Source: DATLGB01 sp963726825 (GTDB taxonomy: Bacteria > Actinomycetota > Thermoleophilia > Solirubrobacterales > Solirubrobacteraceae). From it: DNA of 64,000 nt. The translations under genes and the position numbers were made by a program. The notes under the pieces are model-generated. The model searched no databases and was not told where the DNA came from. It saw nothing but the letters and a program-made list of their open reading frames with translations. Below, piece by piece: positions 25,435 through 33,182 of the stretch (position 1 is its first letter; each line of letters begins with the position of its first letter). Location of the stretch: the NCBI GenBank assembly GCA_963726825.1, contig CAVSDT010000002.1, positions 1,860,001 through 1,924,000 on the forward strand, read 5' to 3'.

Positions 25435-26337
25435 TCAGCAGCGCCAGGCCAGGAGCAGGCCGTCGCGCACGGCGACCGCGTGCCCGTCGTCCTCGCGGAC
25501 GCCGCCTGTGCCGGCCGGGCGGGGTGCGACGTCGGCCGGCCCGGCCGGCAGCCCACGCGCCGCCGCCCCCCGCAGCCGCCGCATCGCCCGGGTGAGGGTC
25601 GCGGGCCGGGCGGACCCGGTGGTCCACAGGGTCCGGCCCGTGGCGCGGTCGAGGCCGCTGAGCCCGTCACCGCGGCGGACGTACAGGACGTCCCCGCGCC
25701 GGGTCACGAGCTCGGCCGCCGGGCGGGTCCAGCGTGCGCGGCCGTCGTCGCCGACGAGGGTGAGCTGCGACGTGACGTCGCGTTCGCGGACGACGGTCCC
25801 GGCGACCGTGCCGGCCACCGCGATCACGGGCACCTCGGCGGCCGGGAGCGGCAGGGCCCAGCGTTCGCGGCCGGTCGCCACGTCCAACGCGGTCAGCCAC
25901 GGCGCCCCGGCGGCGCCGTGGGCGTCCAGCGACGCGGTGTCGCGCAGCACGACGAGCCCCTCGCCCCGCGCGGCGATCGCGGTCAGGGGCGCGACCGGCC
26001 AGCTCCAACGCTGCTGCGGCCGCCGGTCGGCGGGGGCGGCATCGGCGCCGGGGGCCGGCGTGGGCTCGATCGCCCCGCCGGGACGGGGCGCCGGGGCGGT
26101 CCCGTTCCAGCGGATCGGGGCGCCCTGACGGGTCAGGGCGCGCACGAGCAGGAACCGGCACAGGGCGTCCTCGCTGTCGAAGCGCCGTTCGGTCGCCGGC
26201 CCGCGCTCGGGGAGCATCGTCAGCCGGGGCGGGTCGAGGGCCACGGTCTCGCGCCCCTCCCAGCCCATGTCACCCCGCACCGCCGGCGGCAGGCCGAGGC
26301 GGCGCAGCTCGGCGTCGAGCTCGCCGAGGTCCGTCAG
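25435..26337 (-). CDS. PQQ-like beta-propeller protein, paralogue B (unusual start)
   Basis: A protein of about 300 residues with propeller repeats such as LDVATGRERWALPLP and LDRATGRTLWTTGS. It is a close, shorter paralogue of the upstream gene: both begin with an ELxxLG helix, then DPPxL, a CRFxLxRxL helix and an APLxxxxARGEGLVVxxDTAxLxAHGA segment. Homology places the start at a CTG (26337) that overlaps the preceding TGA. The first ordinary in-frame starts are a GTG at 26280 and an ATG at 26268, which would remove the conserved N-terminal helix. There is no signal peptide. Function is unknown. Confidence 0.65.
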   Translation of the reverse strand: MTDLGELDAELRRLGLPPAVRGDMGWEGRETVALDPPRLTMLPERGPATERRFDSEDALCRFLLVRALTRQGAPIRWNGTAPAPRPGGAIEPTPAPGADAAPADRRPQQRWSWPVAPLTAIAARGEGLVVLRDTASLDAHGAAGAPWLTALDVATGRERWALPLPAAEVPVIAVAGTVAGTVVRERDVTSQLTLVGDDGRARWTRPAAELVTRRGDVLYVRRGDGLSGLDRATGRTLWTTGSARPATLTRAMRRLRGAAARGLPAGPADVAPRPAGTGGVREDDGHAVAVRDGLLLAWRC

Positions 26338-27875
26338 ATGGCCCAGGCCACGAGCGCGTCGTCGGCCACGGCGAGGTGGTGCCCATCCGCCGCCGGCCCC
26401 AATGGCGGGCGCGGGAGCGGGAGGTTCGGGCCCGGGTGGGGCAGCGCTCCGCGCCAGCGCTCCACCCCGTCGGCGAGGCCGACGCCGATGACGTCGCCGC
26501 GGTACTCCGACAGCCACGCCTCGTCGCCGCGGACCGCGAGCACGCGGACCGCCGTGCGCCGCCAGCGCTCCGTGCCGTCGTCGGCGATGACCGCGGCCAC
26601 GCCGCTCGGGTGGGCGCCGCACTCGATCAGGCAGCCGTGGGGGCCGCAGTCCCAGGGCCCGCGGTCGCCCGGCGCCGACCACGTCACCCTGCCGGCCAGG
26701 TCACGCAGCTCGATCGTCCCCGCGCTCCGGTCGCGGACGGCGAAGCGCGGGCCGGAGAGCCCCTCGACCCGGGCGCCGCGGTACGCCTTGCCCCGGTCGG
26801 GCGAGACGTAGACCGGCTGTGGGACGCCGGGCACCACGACGGCGTCCGCCAGCCCGGCGCCGTACCGGTTGCACAGCCGGACCACCGCGTAGCCGTCCTC
26901 GGGACCGAGCGCGTCGTGCGCGACCACCAGCGTTCCGGCGTCGAAGTCCGGCGGCGCGGCGGTCCGCGCCCGCAGCTGCACCCGGCTGTGGTCGTGGCGC
27001 GCCTCGAAGACCCCGAGCTCTCCGTCGCGCACCGCCGCGTGCAGGAGGCGGGACGCCCGGGGGACCGCGGCCTGCGGGTCCTGGCAGATGCACGCCTGCA
27101 CGGGGGACGTCCACGCCGCGGCACCCGCGGCGGCGTCCACGCTCGCGAGGGGTGGTCCCGCCTGCGACTCGCGCTGCACCCACGGCGCGAGGACGACGTG
27201 GCGATCGTCCTGGGCGAGGAGCCGGACCTGATGCCGGCCGACCGACTCCCGCTGAGGGGGTTCGCCGACGCCCGGCTGCCCCGCGAGCGGGTTGGCGATC
27301 GCCCACCGCTCGCGGCCCGTGGCCGCGTCCAGCCCGAACAGCTCGCGCAGCGTCGCCACCAGCACCGTCGTGCCCACCACCGCGAAGGACGCTCCGGCGC
27401 CCGCACGGAGGGGGACCGACCAGCGCTCGGCGCCGGACGCGACCTCGAGCGCCGTCGCGTGCAGGACGGCGCCGGCGCCGTGGGCCATGAGCGCGGCGGT
27501 GTCGGCCACCACCACGAGGCCCTCGCCGCGTGCGACGACCCTGCTGAGCGGCGCGAGCGGGCGTCGCCATGCCGGCCGGGGGCCGGGCCCGCCGGCCGAC
27601 GCGAGCGCCACCGGCACCACCGCCCCGTCGGGCCGCCCCAGCGGCGGTCCCGGTAGCGGCGCGTCGAGGACGGCGGGACGCTGCAGCAGCTCGCGCGTCA
27701 GCCAGAAGCGGCAGACCGCGTCGACGCTCTCGAACGGGCGCCGCGTCCACATGCCGCGGTCGATGGAGGTCGCGAGGGCCGGCGGATCCGTCTCGACCCG
27801 GTCGTCCTCGGGGTGCGACGCCGGCAACGGGCGCCCGAGCCGCTCCAGCTCCGCGTGCAGGTCGAACACGTCCAT
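26334..27875 (-). CDS. PQQ-like beta-propeller protein, paralogue A
   Basis: A 513-residue protein made of PQQ/WD-like blades: LEVASGAERWSVPL, LDAATGRERWAIANPL, VDAAAGAAAWTSPVQ and GLADGVERWRGALPH. The N-terminal 90 residues form a separate helical domain (FDLHAELERLG; CRFWLTRELLQ) shared with the downstream paralogue. Unlike most such propellers it has no signal peptide or lipobox, so it is probably cytoplasmic. Six to seven cysteines occur in the middle blades. The ATG at 27875 follows GGAG. Its 3' end overlaps the paralogue, so the pair is a tandem duplication that has since diverged. Confidence 0.75.
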   Translation of the reverse strand: MDVFDLHAELERLGRPLPASHPEDDRVETDPPALATSIDRGMWTRRPFESVDAVCRFWLTRELLQRPAVLDAPLPGPPLGRPDGAVVPVALASAGGPGPRPAWRRPLAPLSRVVARGEGLVVVADTAALMAHGAGAVLHATALEVASGAERWSVPLRAGAGASFAVVGTTVLVATLRELFGLDAATGRERWAIANPLAGQPGVGEPPQRESVGRHQVRLLAQDDRHVVLAPWVQRESQAGPPLASVDAAAGAAAWTSPVQACICQDPQAAVPRASRLLHAAVRDGELGVFEARHDHSRVQLRARTAAPPDFDAGTLVVAHDALGPEDGYAVVRLCNRYGAGLADAVVVPGVPQPVYVSPDRGKAYRGARVEGLSGPRFAVRDRSAGTIELRDLAGRVTWSAPGDRGPWDCGPHGCLIECGAHPSGVAAVIADDGTERWRRTAVRVLAVRGDEAWLSEYRGDVIGVGLADGVERWRGALPHPGPNLPLPRPPLGPAADGHHLAVADDALVAWAI

Positions 27876-27919
27876 CGGCTCCGGGCATCCTCGCACCCGG
27901 ACCGGGGTACGGTCACCCC

Positions 27920-28183
27920 ATGGCCACCGTCAAGCTGCACCGCTGCTCCTGGACCTTCCTCCACGTCGAGATGGACGCGTGCTGGAAGGTGGAGAAGGCG
28001 CTGAAGGAGCAGGGCATCCCGTACGAGGTGGTCAAGCACGGCTACGGCAAGGGCTCGCGCCCGGACGTCGAGAAGCTCAGCGGCCAGTCCAAGCTCCCGG
28101 TGCTCGAGCTCGCCGACGGCGAGGTCTACCGCGCCGAGTCCTCCGACATGGCCGCGCGGGTGCGCGCGGGCGGCATCGCCTAG
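27920..28183 (+). CDS. Glutaredoxin/GST-N-like thioredoxin-fold protein
   Basis: An 87-residue single-domain protein. It has the thioredoxin-fold order of a GST N-terminal or glutaredoxin domain: VKLHRCSWTF, a helix with ACWKVEKALKEQGIPYEVV, the cis-proline strand SKLPVLELADGEVY, and ESSDMAARV as the glutathione-binding ES(S)D turn. The CPYC-type pair is not preserved; a lone Cys (C9) is followed by SWTF. It may bind glutathione-like or other thiols rather than act as a dithiol reductase. It converges with the FGGY kinase with a 4-base overlap. Confidence 0.75.
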   Translation: MATVKLHRCSWTFLHVEMDACWKVEKALKEQGIPYEVVKHGYGKGSRPDVEKLSGQSKLPVLELADGEVYRAESSDMAARVRAGGIA

Positions 28184-29700
28184 GAGGGCGAGAGCGCGTC
28201 GACCCCGGCGCGCTCCTGGACCTCGGCCAGCACGTGGACCTGGTCCCTCGTGGCCGGGTACAGCTCGCAGTAGGCGCCGTAGAGCTCGTCGTAGAGCCCC
28301 TTGTTGCGCGCGTCGGGCGTGACCTCGACGTCCACGGAGGACCAGTCGGTGTCCTCCGCGAGGAGCCCGACGGCGATCCCCGCCAGCAGCGCGTCGCCGT
28401 AGGAGGCGCCGATCGTCTCGGTCGGGACGACCTGCGGGCGGTCGGTGATGTCGGAGACGATCTGCGTCCACAGCCCGCCCTGCGTCCCGCCGCCGACGGC
28501 GAGGATGCGTGACGGCGCGCCGGCGGAGGAGGCCATCACGTCGAGCACCTGGCGGATGCCGAAGCCGATGCCCTCGTAGACGGCGCGGAAGAGGTGCCCC
28601 CGCTGGTGGCGCAGCGTGAGGCCAGCGATCACCCCGCGGGCGCGCGGGTCGAAGATCGGCGAGCGCTCACCCGCGAAGTAGGGCAGCACGAGAAGGCCGT
28701 CGGAGCCGGGCGGCACCGCAGCGGCCTCCTCCACGAGGGTCCCGAACCCGACGTTGCCCGTCAGCTCACGCGTCCACGACGTCAGCGAGCCGGACGTCGC
28801 CATGCCCGCGGCGACGGTGTAGGAGTCGCGCGCGACGCCGGCGGTGGTCCACAGCCCGCCGTGGGCGGCCATCTCGCTCAGCAGCTGCACGAAGAAGACG
28901 GTCGAGCCGTACATGAGCATCAGCTCGCCCGGGTGGCGCGCCCCGGCGCTGAACGCCTCCGCCCACGCGTCGACCGTGCCGGCCGTGACCGGCGTGCCGG
29001 CCGCGAGGCCGGTGGCCTGCGCCGCGGCGGCCGTGACCTCGCCGACCACCTCGCCGCTCCACGCCAGGCGCGGCAGCTCGAGGCCGGGGGCGACCTCCTC
29101 GGCCCAGTCGCGGTTCCACGCGTTGGCGGCGAGGTCGTAGAGCGGGTCGCACTGGGACGCCGTGTGGTGATCGAGCACGTACTCGCCCGTGAGCCGAGCG
29201 ACGACGAAGGAGTGCGACGAGTACCAGCGGCGGGTCCGCGCCCACACGTCGGGCTCGTTGTCGCGCACCCACTTGAGCTTCGGGCCGACCGCCTGCGAGG
29301 ACAGGTGCTTGCCGCAGCGCCGCAGGATCTCGTCACGGCCGAAGCGCTCGTCCAGCGCAGCGATCTCGGCGGTCGCACGCATGTCGACGCCGTAGAGGAT
29401 CGCCGGCCGCAGCGGCGTCGTGTCCTCGTCGCAGACGAGCAGGCACGGGCCGAGGCCGGAGACGGTGAGCGCCGCGATCGGGGTCTCCCCGGACGCCTCG
29501 ACGAGCTCGCGGCAGACGGCGACGAGGTCACCCCACCAGTCGCGCTCGGCGTCCATCTCGGCCCAGCCCGGCCGCGGGAGCGACATCTTGTGCTCCCGCG
29601 CCGCCTGGGCCACGATCCGGCCCTCGAGGTCGGTGAGGACGCCCTTCGTGCTCCCCGTCCCCATGTCGAGACCAAGCAGGTGCTCTCCGCGTGCCGTCAC
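28180..29700 (-). CDS. FGGY-family carbohydrate kinase (xylulokinase-like)
   Basis: A 506-residue sugar kinase: N-terminal phosphate loop LGLDMGTGSTKGVLTD, GWAEMDAERDWW, PAILYGVDMRA, the hinge/catalytic GTVDAWAEAFSAGA region, and the C-terminal AVGGGTQGGLWTQIVSDI signature. Such enzymes phosphorylate ketoses (xylulose, ribulose) or polyols with ATP. It is the last gene of the ABC transporter series in a polyol locus, separated from the permease by a hairpin. Taken with the dehydrogenases nearby, phosphorylation of the ketose product is the likely job. The exact sugar is not certain. Confidence 0.88.
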   Translation of the reverse strand: MTARGEHLLGLDMGTGSTKGVLTDLEGRIVAQAAREHKMSLPRPGWAEMDAERDWWGDLVAVCRELVEASGETPIAALTVSGLGPCLLVCDEDTTPLRPAILYGVDMRATAEIAALDERFGRDEILRRCGKHLSSQAVGPKLKWVRDNEPDVWARTRRWYSSHSFVVARLTGEYVLDHHTASQCDPLYDLAANAWNRDWAEEVAPGLELPRLAWSGEVVGEVTAAAAQATGLAAGTPVTAGTVDAWAEAFSAGARHPGELMLMYGSTVFFVQLLSEMAAHGGLWTTAGVARDSYTVAAGMATSGSLTSWTRELTGNVGFGTLVEEAAAVPPGSDGLLVLPYFAGERSPIFDPRARGVIAGLTLRHQRGHLFRAVYEGIGFGIRQVLDVMASSAGAPSRILAVGGGTQGGLWTQIVSDITDRPQVVPTETIGASYGDALLAGIAVGLLAEDTDWSSVDVEVTPDARNKGLYDELYGAYCELYPATRDQVHVLAEVQERAGVDALSPS

Positions 29701-29726
29701 CCTCCCGACCGTAGACGAGATGGGGT

Positions 29727-29778
29727 GCCGCCGCGACCCGAACCGGCGAAGCCGGCGGAGAGAACGGGTCGCGGCGAC
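29727..29778 (-). terminator. Nested hairpin between ABC permease and kinase genes
   Basis: An outer stem of 13-14 bases (29727-29740 with 29765-29778, arms near CGCCGCGACCCG) encloses a small CCGGC-GAA-GCCGG hairpin. It lies in the 88-base gap downstream of the permease stop and just before the kinase start. It may attenuate read-through or protect the transporter mRNA 3' end. Confidence 0.5.
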
Positions 29779-29788
29779 AGCCTGGGGA

Positions 29789-31060
29789 TCACGCGCGGCC
29801 GGAGGACTGCCGGCTGCGGCGGGCGACGGAGTCGACCGCGACGGCGAGCAGAAGCACGCCGCCGGTGATCATGTAGCGGTAGGAGGAGTCGAGGTTGAGC
29901 AGCGTCAGGCCGTTCGTGATGGCCTGGATGACGACGATCCCGAGCAGCGCCGAGATCGCCGAGCCGCGGCCACCGAACAGCGATGTGCCGCCGATGACGG
30001 CCGCCGCGATGGCGTTGAGGTTGACGTCGGCGCCGCCGGACTGCTGGTTGACGGCCGCCAGGCGCGCCGCGGCGAGCATGCCGCCCACCGCCGCGAACGT
30101 CGAGCAGAGGATGAACGCCGAGGTGTAGATGCGGCGCACGTTGATGCCGGCGCGCCGCGCGGCCTCCTCGTTGCCGCCGACCGCGAACAGCGAGCGGCCG
30201 AACTGCGTCCGCGTCAGCACGTAGTGCATCACGCCGACCAGCACGAGGAAGAACACGAACATCCAGCCCACGCCCCGGCCCGTGCCGGAGTAGATGTAGG
30301 CGACGAACGCCAGGCCGGCGACGGCGATGACGACGCTGCGCACGATCAAAAAGACCATCGAGGTGCCCGACAGGTTGGCCTTGCGCCGCCGCTGCGCCTG
30401 GAGGAAGCCGGTGGCGAACATCCCGGCGGCGATCACGAGCACGAGCACGTAGGCCAGCACCTCGGGCACGAAGTCCAGCTGGGCGAACTTCACGATCGCG
30501 GAGTCGAACGGCAGGTTGACCGCGCCCTGGTTGCCCAGCAGCGCGAGCTGCAGGCCGAGGAACGCGAGCAGGCCGGCGAGCGAGATGACGAACGACGGCA
30601 CCCCGACGCGGTTGAAGACCAGCCCGTAGACCAGGCCGATCAGCACGCCGGTCCCGACGCCCGCGGCCACCGCCACGACGATCGGCAGGTCGGAGTTGAC
30701 GAACAGCAGGGTCATGATCGCGCCGGTCACACCCGACACGGAGCCGACGGAGAGGTCGATCTCCCCCAGAAGCAGCACGAACACGATGCCGAGGGCGATG
30801 ATGCCCGTCGGCACGCACTCCAGCAGGAGGTTGGAGAGGTTGTCCGAGGACAGAAACAGGGAGTTGAGCGCCTGGAAGACGACCGCGATGACGATGATGC
30901 CCGCGATGACGGGCAGCGCCCCGAGCTCGCCGGAGGAGACGCGGTCGCGCAGGACGCGCACCGCTCCGCCGAAGCCCTTGGAGGCGATCAGCCGCTCGTC
31001 CTGCAGGTCGGAGGCCGTGGCCGGCGTCGGCGTGGCGCCGGCGTCCTTGACGTCGCTCAT
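29789..31060 (-). CDS. Sugar ABC transporter permease (RbsC/XylH type)
   Basis: A 423-residue permease of the BPD_transp_2 family. It has about ten hydrophobic spans, with IALGIVFVLLLGEIDLSVGSVSG, the hallmark of ribose/xylose-type permeases. A later coupling region has RTQFGRSLFAVGGNEEAARRAGINV, followed by GGTSLFGGRGSAISALLGIVVI. It pairs with the single ATPase upstream and the XylF-like receptor. A GGAGG ribosome site precedes the ATG at 31060. Its place in a polyol dehydrogenase locus suggests import of a polyol or ketose. Confidence 0.92.
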   Translation of the reverse strand: MSDVKDAGATPTPATASDLQDERLIASKGFGGAVRVLRDRVSSGELGALPVIAGIIVIAVVFQALNSLFLSSDNLSNLLLECVPTGIIALGIVFVLLLGEIDLSVGSVSGVTGAIMTLLFVNSDLPIVVAVAAGVGTGVLIGLVYGLVFNRVGVPSFVISLAGLLAFLGLQLALLGNQGAVNLPFDSAIVKFAQLDFVPEVLAYVLVLVIAAGMFATGFLQAQRRRKANLSGTSMVFLIVRSVVIAVAGLAFVAYIYSGTGRGVGWMFVFFLVLVGVMHYVLTRTQFGRSLFAVGGNEEAARRAGINVRRIYTSAFILCSTFAAVGGMLAAARLAAVNQQSGGADVNLNAIAAAVIGGTSLFGGRGSAISALLGIVVIQAITNGLTLLNLDSSYRYMITGGVLLLAVAVDSVARRSRQSSGRA

Positions 31061-31062
31061 GT

Positions 31063-31875
31063 TCAGGCCTCCGGGAGGGTCGTGGGGGGCTGGGCGGCCG
31101 CGGCGCGGCGTGCGGAGCGCTGGGCGACGACGTTGTCCGAGGCGCCGGTGATGGCCGCCACGATGTCCTCCGTGGCGACGCTCTCGACGTCGAAGGTGCC
31201 GTTGTTGCGCCCGAGGCGCAGGACGGCGACCTTGTCCGCGACGGCCTGCACGTCGGCCATGTTGTGCGACACCATGATCACGGCGAGCCCGCGCTCGCGC
31301 AGGCGCTCGATCAGGTTGAGCACCTCCGCGGTCTGCGCGACGCCGAGGGCGGCGGTGGGCTCGTCGAGGATCACCAGCTTCGGGTCGCCCAGCAGCGACC
31401 GGGCGATCGCCACGGTCTGGCGCTGGCCGCCCGAGAGGGAGGCGACGGGGATCCGGACGGTCGGGATCTTGGCCGACAGCTCGCGCAGGAGCTCCCAGGA
31501 GCGGACCTCCATCGTGACCTCGTCCAGACGCGCGGGGGACAGCTCGTGCCCGAGGAACAGGTTCTCGACGACGTTGAGGTTCTCGCACAGCGCGAGGTCC
31601 TGGAACACCGTCGCGATGCCGAGGCGCTGGGCCTCGCCCGGGGTGGTGATGTGGACCTCCTCGCCGGCGAAGGTCACGGTGCCCGAGGTCGCGGCGTGCA
31701 CGCCGGACAAGACCTTGACCAGCGTGGACTTGCCCGCGCCGTTGTCTCCGACGAGGGCGACGACCTCTCCCGGGGCGACCTCGAGGTCGACGTCGGTGAG
31801 CGCCGCGACGGCGCCGAAGGTCTTGCTGATGCCGCGCAGCGACAGGACCGGCTGCGTGGTGGTGGTGGACGACAT
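31063..31875 (-). CDS. Sugar ABC transporter ATP-binding protein (single domain)
   Basis: A 270-residue ABC ATPase with Walker A GDNGAGKST, Q-loop VFQDLAL, signature SLSGGQRQTVAIA, Walker B LVILDEPTAALG and the switch His in IMVSHNM. Most ribose-type importers have a duplicated ATPase of about 500 residues; this one has a single domain, like FrcA of fructose systems, so it would act as a homodimer. It sits between the receptor and permease genes, 2 bases upstream of the permease ATG. A strong hairpin separates it from the receptor gene. Confidence 0.92.
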   Translation of the reverse strand: MSSTTTTQPVLSLRGISKTFGAVAALTDVDLEVAPGEVVALVGDNGAGKSTLVKVLSGVHAATSGTVTFAGEEVHITTPGEAQRLGIATVFQDLALCENLNVVENLFLGHELSPARLDEVTMEVRSWELLRELSAKIPTVRIPVASLSGGQRQTVAIARSLLGDPKLVILDEPTAALGVAQTAEVLNLIERLRERGLAVIMVSHNMADVQAVADKVAVLRLGRNNGTFDVESVATEDIVAAITGASDNVVAQRSARRAAAAQPPTTLPEA

Positions 31876-31913
31876 GGCTCTCCTCCAGTCGATTCAGGAC
31901 GGCCGCCGGCACG

Positions 31914-31942
31914 CCCCGCCGGCCCGCGCAGGGCCGGCGGGG
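31914..31942 (-). terminator. Hairpin between receptor and ATPase genes
   Basis: A perfect 12-base stem (CCCCGCCGGCCC with GGGCCGGCGGGG) has a 5-base loop. It lies just after the binding-protein stop and upstream of the ATPase gene. Such elements often let the receptor be made in excess over the membrane parts, by partial termination or by blocking 3' decay. Confidence 0.6.
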
Positions 31943-31958
31943 GTGTCCGGGCGGGGAA

Positions 31959-33062
31959 CTAGTTGGCGGCGATCCCGAGCTTCTTGCAGCCGGCGGCGTA
32001 CGCCTTGGTGCACAGCTGCGCGGGCTTGGTGAGCCCCGAGTCGATCATCTGCTCCTTGAGGTTCTTCTGCGTGACGACGTCCGGCGTGAACAGCTGCGCC
32101 TTCGTGCCGAAGACCTCGGTGTCGGTCTTGGGCGTGTCGCCCTGCAGGAACGCGTAGGCCGCCTCGGCCGCGGCGTCGGCCACGATCTTGATCGGCTTGT
32201 TGATCGTGTTGTACTGGTCGCCGTTGACGATGCGCTGCAGTGCGGCCAGCTCGGCGTCGTTGCCCGTGACGGGCGGGACCGGGTTGCGGCCGGCGGCCTT
32301 GAAGGCGGAGATGGCGCCGCCACCCGTGCCGTCGTTGGCCGCGACCACGCCGATGATCTGGTCCTTGTACTTCGAGATCTGGCCGGCGGTCCAGTCCTGC
32401 GCCTTCGCAGGGGTCCAGTCCGGCGTGTCGAACTCGGCGAGCTTCTTGATGCCGCTCGCGGCGATGCCGGAGGCCTCGCCCTTCTTGATCAGTCCGGCGG
32501 CGGCGTCGGTCGGCGAGCCGTTGATCTGCAGCACGCCGCCCTTGGAGTCAGCGCCCGTCTCCTTCAGGTGGTCCATGAGGGAGGTCGAGATCAGCTCGCC
32601 GATCTTCTCGTTGTCGAACGAGATGTAGGCGTCGAGCTGCTGCTTCGGGAAGGGGCGGTCGTAGGCGATGACCTTGATGCCACGCGACTTGGCCTGCTCG
32701 ACCACCGAGCCCAGGGAGGCGGCGTCGACCGGGTCGACGACCATGACCTTGACGCCCTGGGTGATGGCGGACGTCGCCTGCTGCTGCTGCTTGGCCGGAT
32801 CGCCGTCGCCGTTCTGGTAGATGACCTCGCAGCCCGGGCACAGCTCCTTCATCTTCTTCTTGAAGAACGGGCTGTCCTGGAGCTCGTACCGCGTGGAGCC
32901 CTGATCGGGCATCAGGAAGGCGATCTTGGCGTTCTTGGCGTCGCCACCGCCCCCGCCCCCGCCGGAGCCGCTGCTGCCGCCGTCGCTGCCACCGCAGCCG
33001 ACGGCGACGGAGGCGAGTGCGGCAACCCCCACGATCCCGACGGTCTTCAAACGTGTACGCAC
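31959..33062 (-). CDS. Sugar ABC transporter substrate-binding lipoprotein (XylF-like)
   Basis: A 367-residue periplasmic-binding-protein type 1 receptor. The N-terminus has a signal sequence (VGIVGVAALASVAVGC) with a probable lipidation cysteine and a Gly/Ser linker. The binding fold then begins IAFLMPDQGSTRYELQD and contains VMVVDPVDAASLGSVVEQAK, GIKVIAYDRPF, YISFDNEKIGELIS and GVVAANDGTGGGAI, much like xylose-type receptors. The GTG at 33062 is chosen for its GGAG site 6 bases upstream; it is the first gene of the transporter operon. The ligand is probably a polyol or pentose. Confidence 0.9.
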   Translation of the reverse strand: MRTRLKTVGIVGVAALASVAVGCGGSDGGSSGSGGGGGGGDAKNAKIAFLMPDQGSTRYELQDSPFFKKKMKELCPGCEVIYQNGDGDPAKQQQQATSAITQGVKVMVVDPVDAASLGSVVEQAKSRGIKVIAYDRPFPKQQLDAYISFDNEKIGELISTSLMDHLKETGADSKGGVLQINGSPTDAAAGLIKKGEASGIAASGIKKLAEFDTPDWTPAKAQDWTAGQISKYKDQIIGVVAANDGTGGGAISAFKAAGRNPVPPVTGNDAELAALQRIVNGDQYNTINKPIKIVADAAAEAAYAFLQGDTPKTDTEVFGTKAQLFTPDVVTQKNLKEQMIDSGLTKPAQLCTKAYAAGCKKLGIAAN

Positions 33063-33141
33063 AGTTCTCTCCTCTGGTCCTGCGTTTCCGGGAGCGCACG
33101 ACGGACGCGCGCACTCCGCTCCTCTCCGGCCGACGCTGCGC

Positions 33142-33170
33142 ACCGTAGAGCGTGCGAGAACAGATGTCCA
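33142..33170 (-). promoter_or_regulatory. Candidate promoter of the sugar transporter operon
   Basis: On the minus strand TGGACA (33165-33170) and TACGGT (33142-33147) are separated by 17 bases. The expected start is near 33135, about 70 bases before the receptor GTG. The same -10 hexamer occurs in the dehydrogenase promoter at 34229. Confidence 0.5.
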
Positions 33171-33182
33171 GCAATCATGTTC
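33158..33182 (-). promoter_or_regulatory. 25-base inverted repeat over the transporter -35 box
   Basis: GAACA (33158-33162) and TGTTC (33178-33182) flank the -35 element of the transporter promoter. A similar 25-base arrangement with the same GTCCAG core covers the promoter of the threitol-type dehydrogenase. It is a candidate operator, possibly for the SorC regulator encoded in this locus. Confidence 0.4.
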
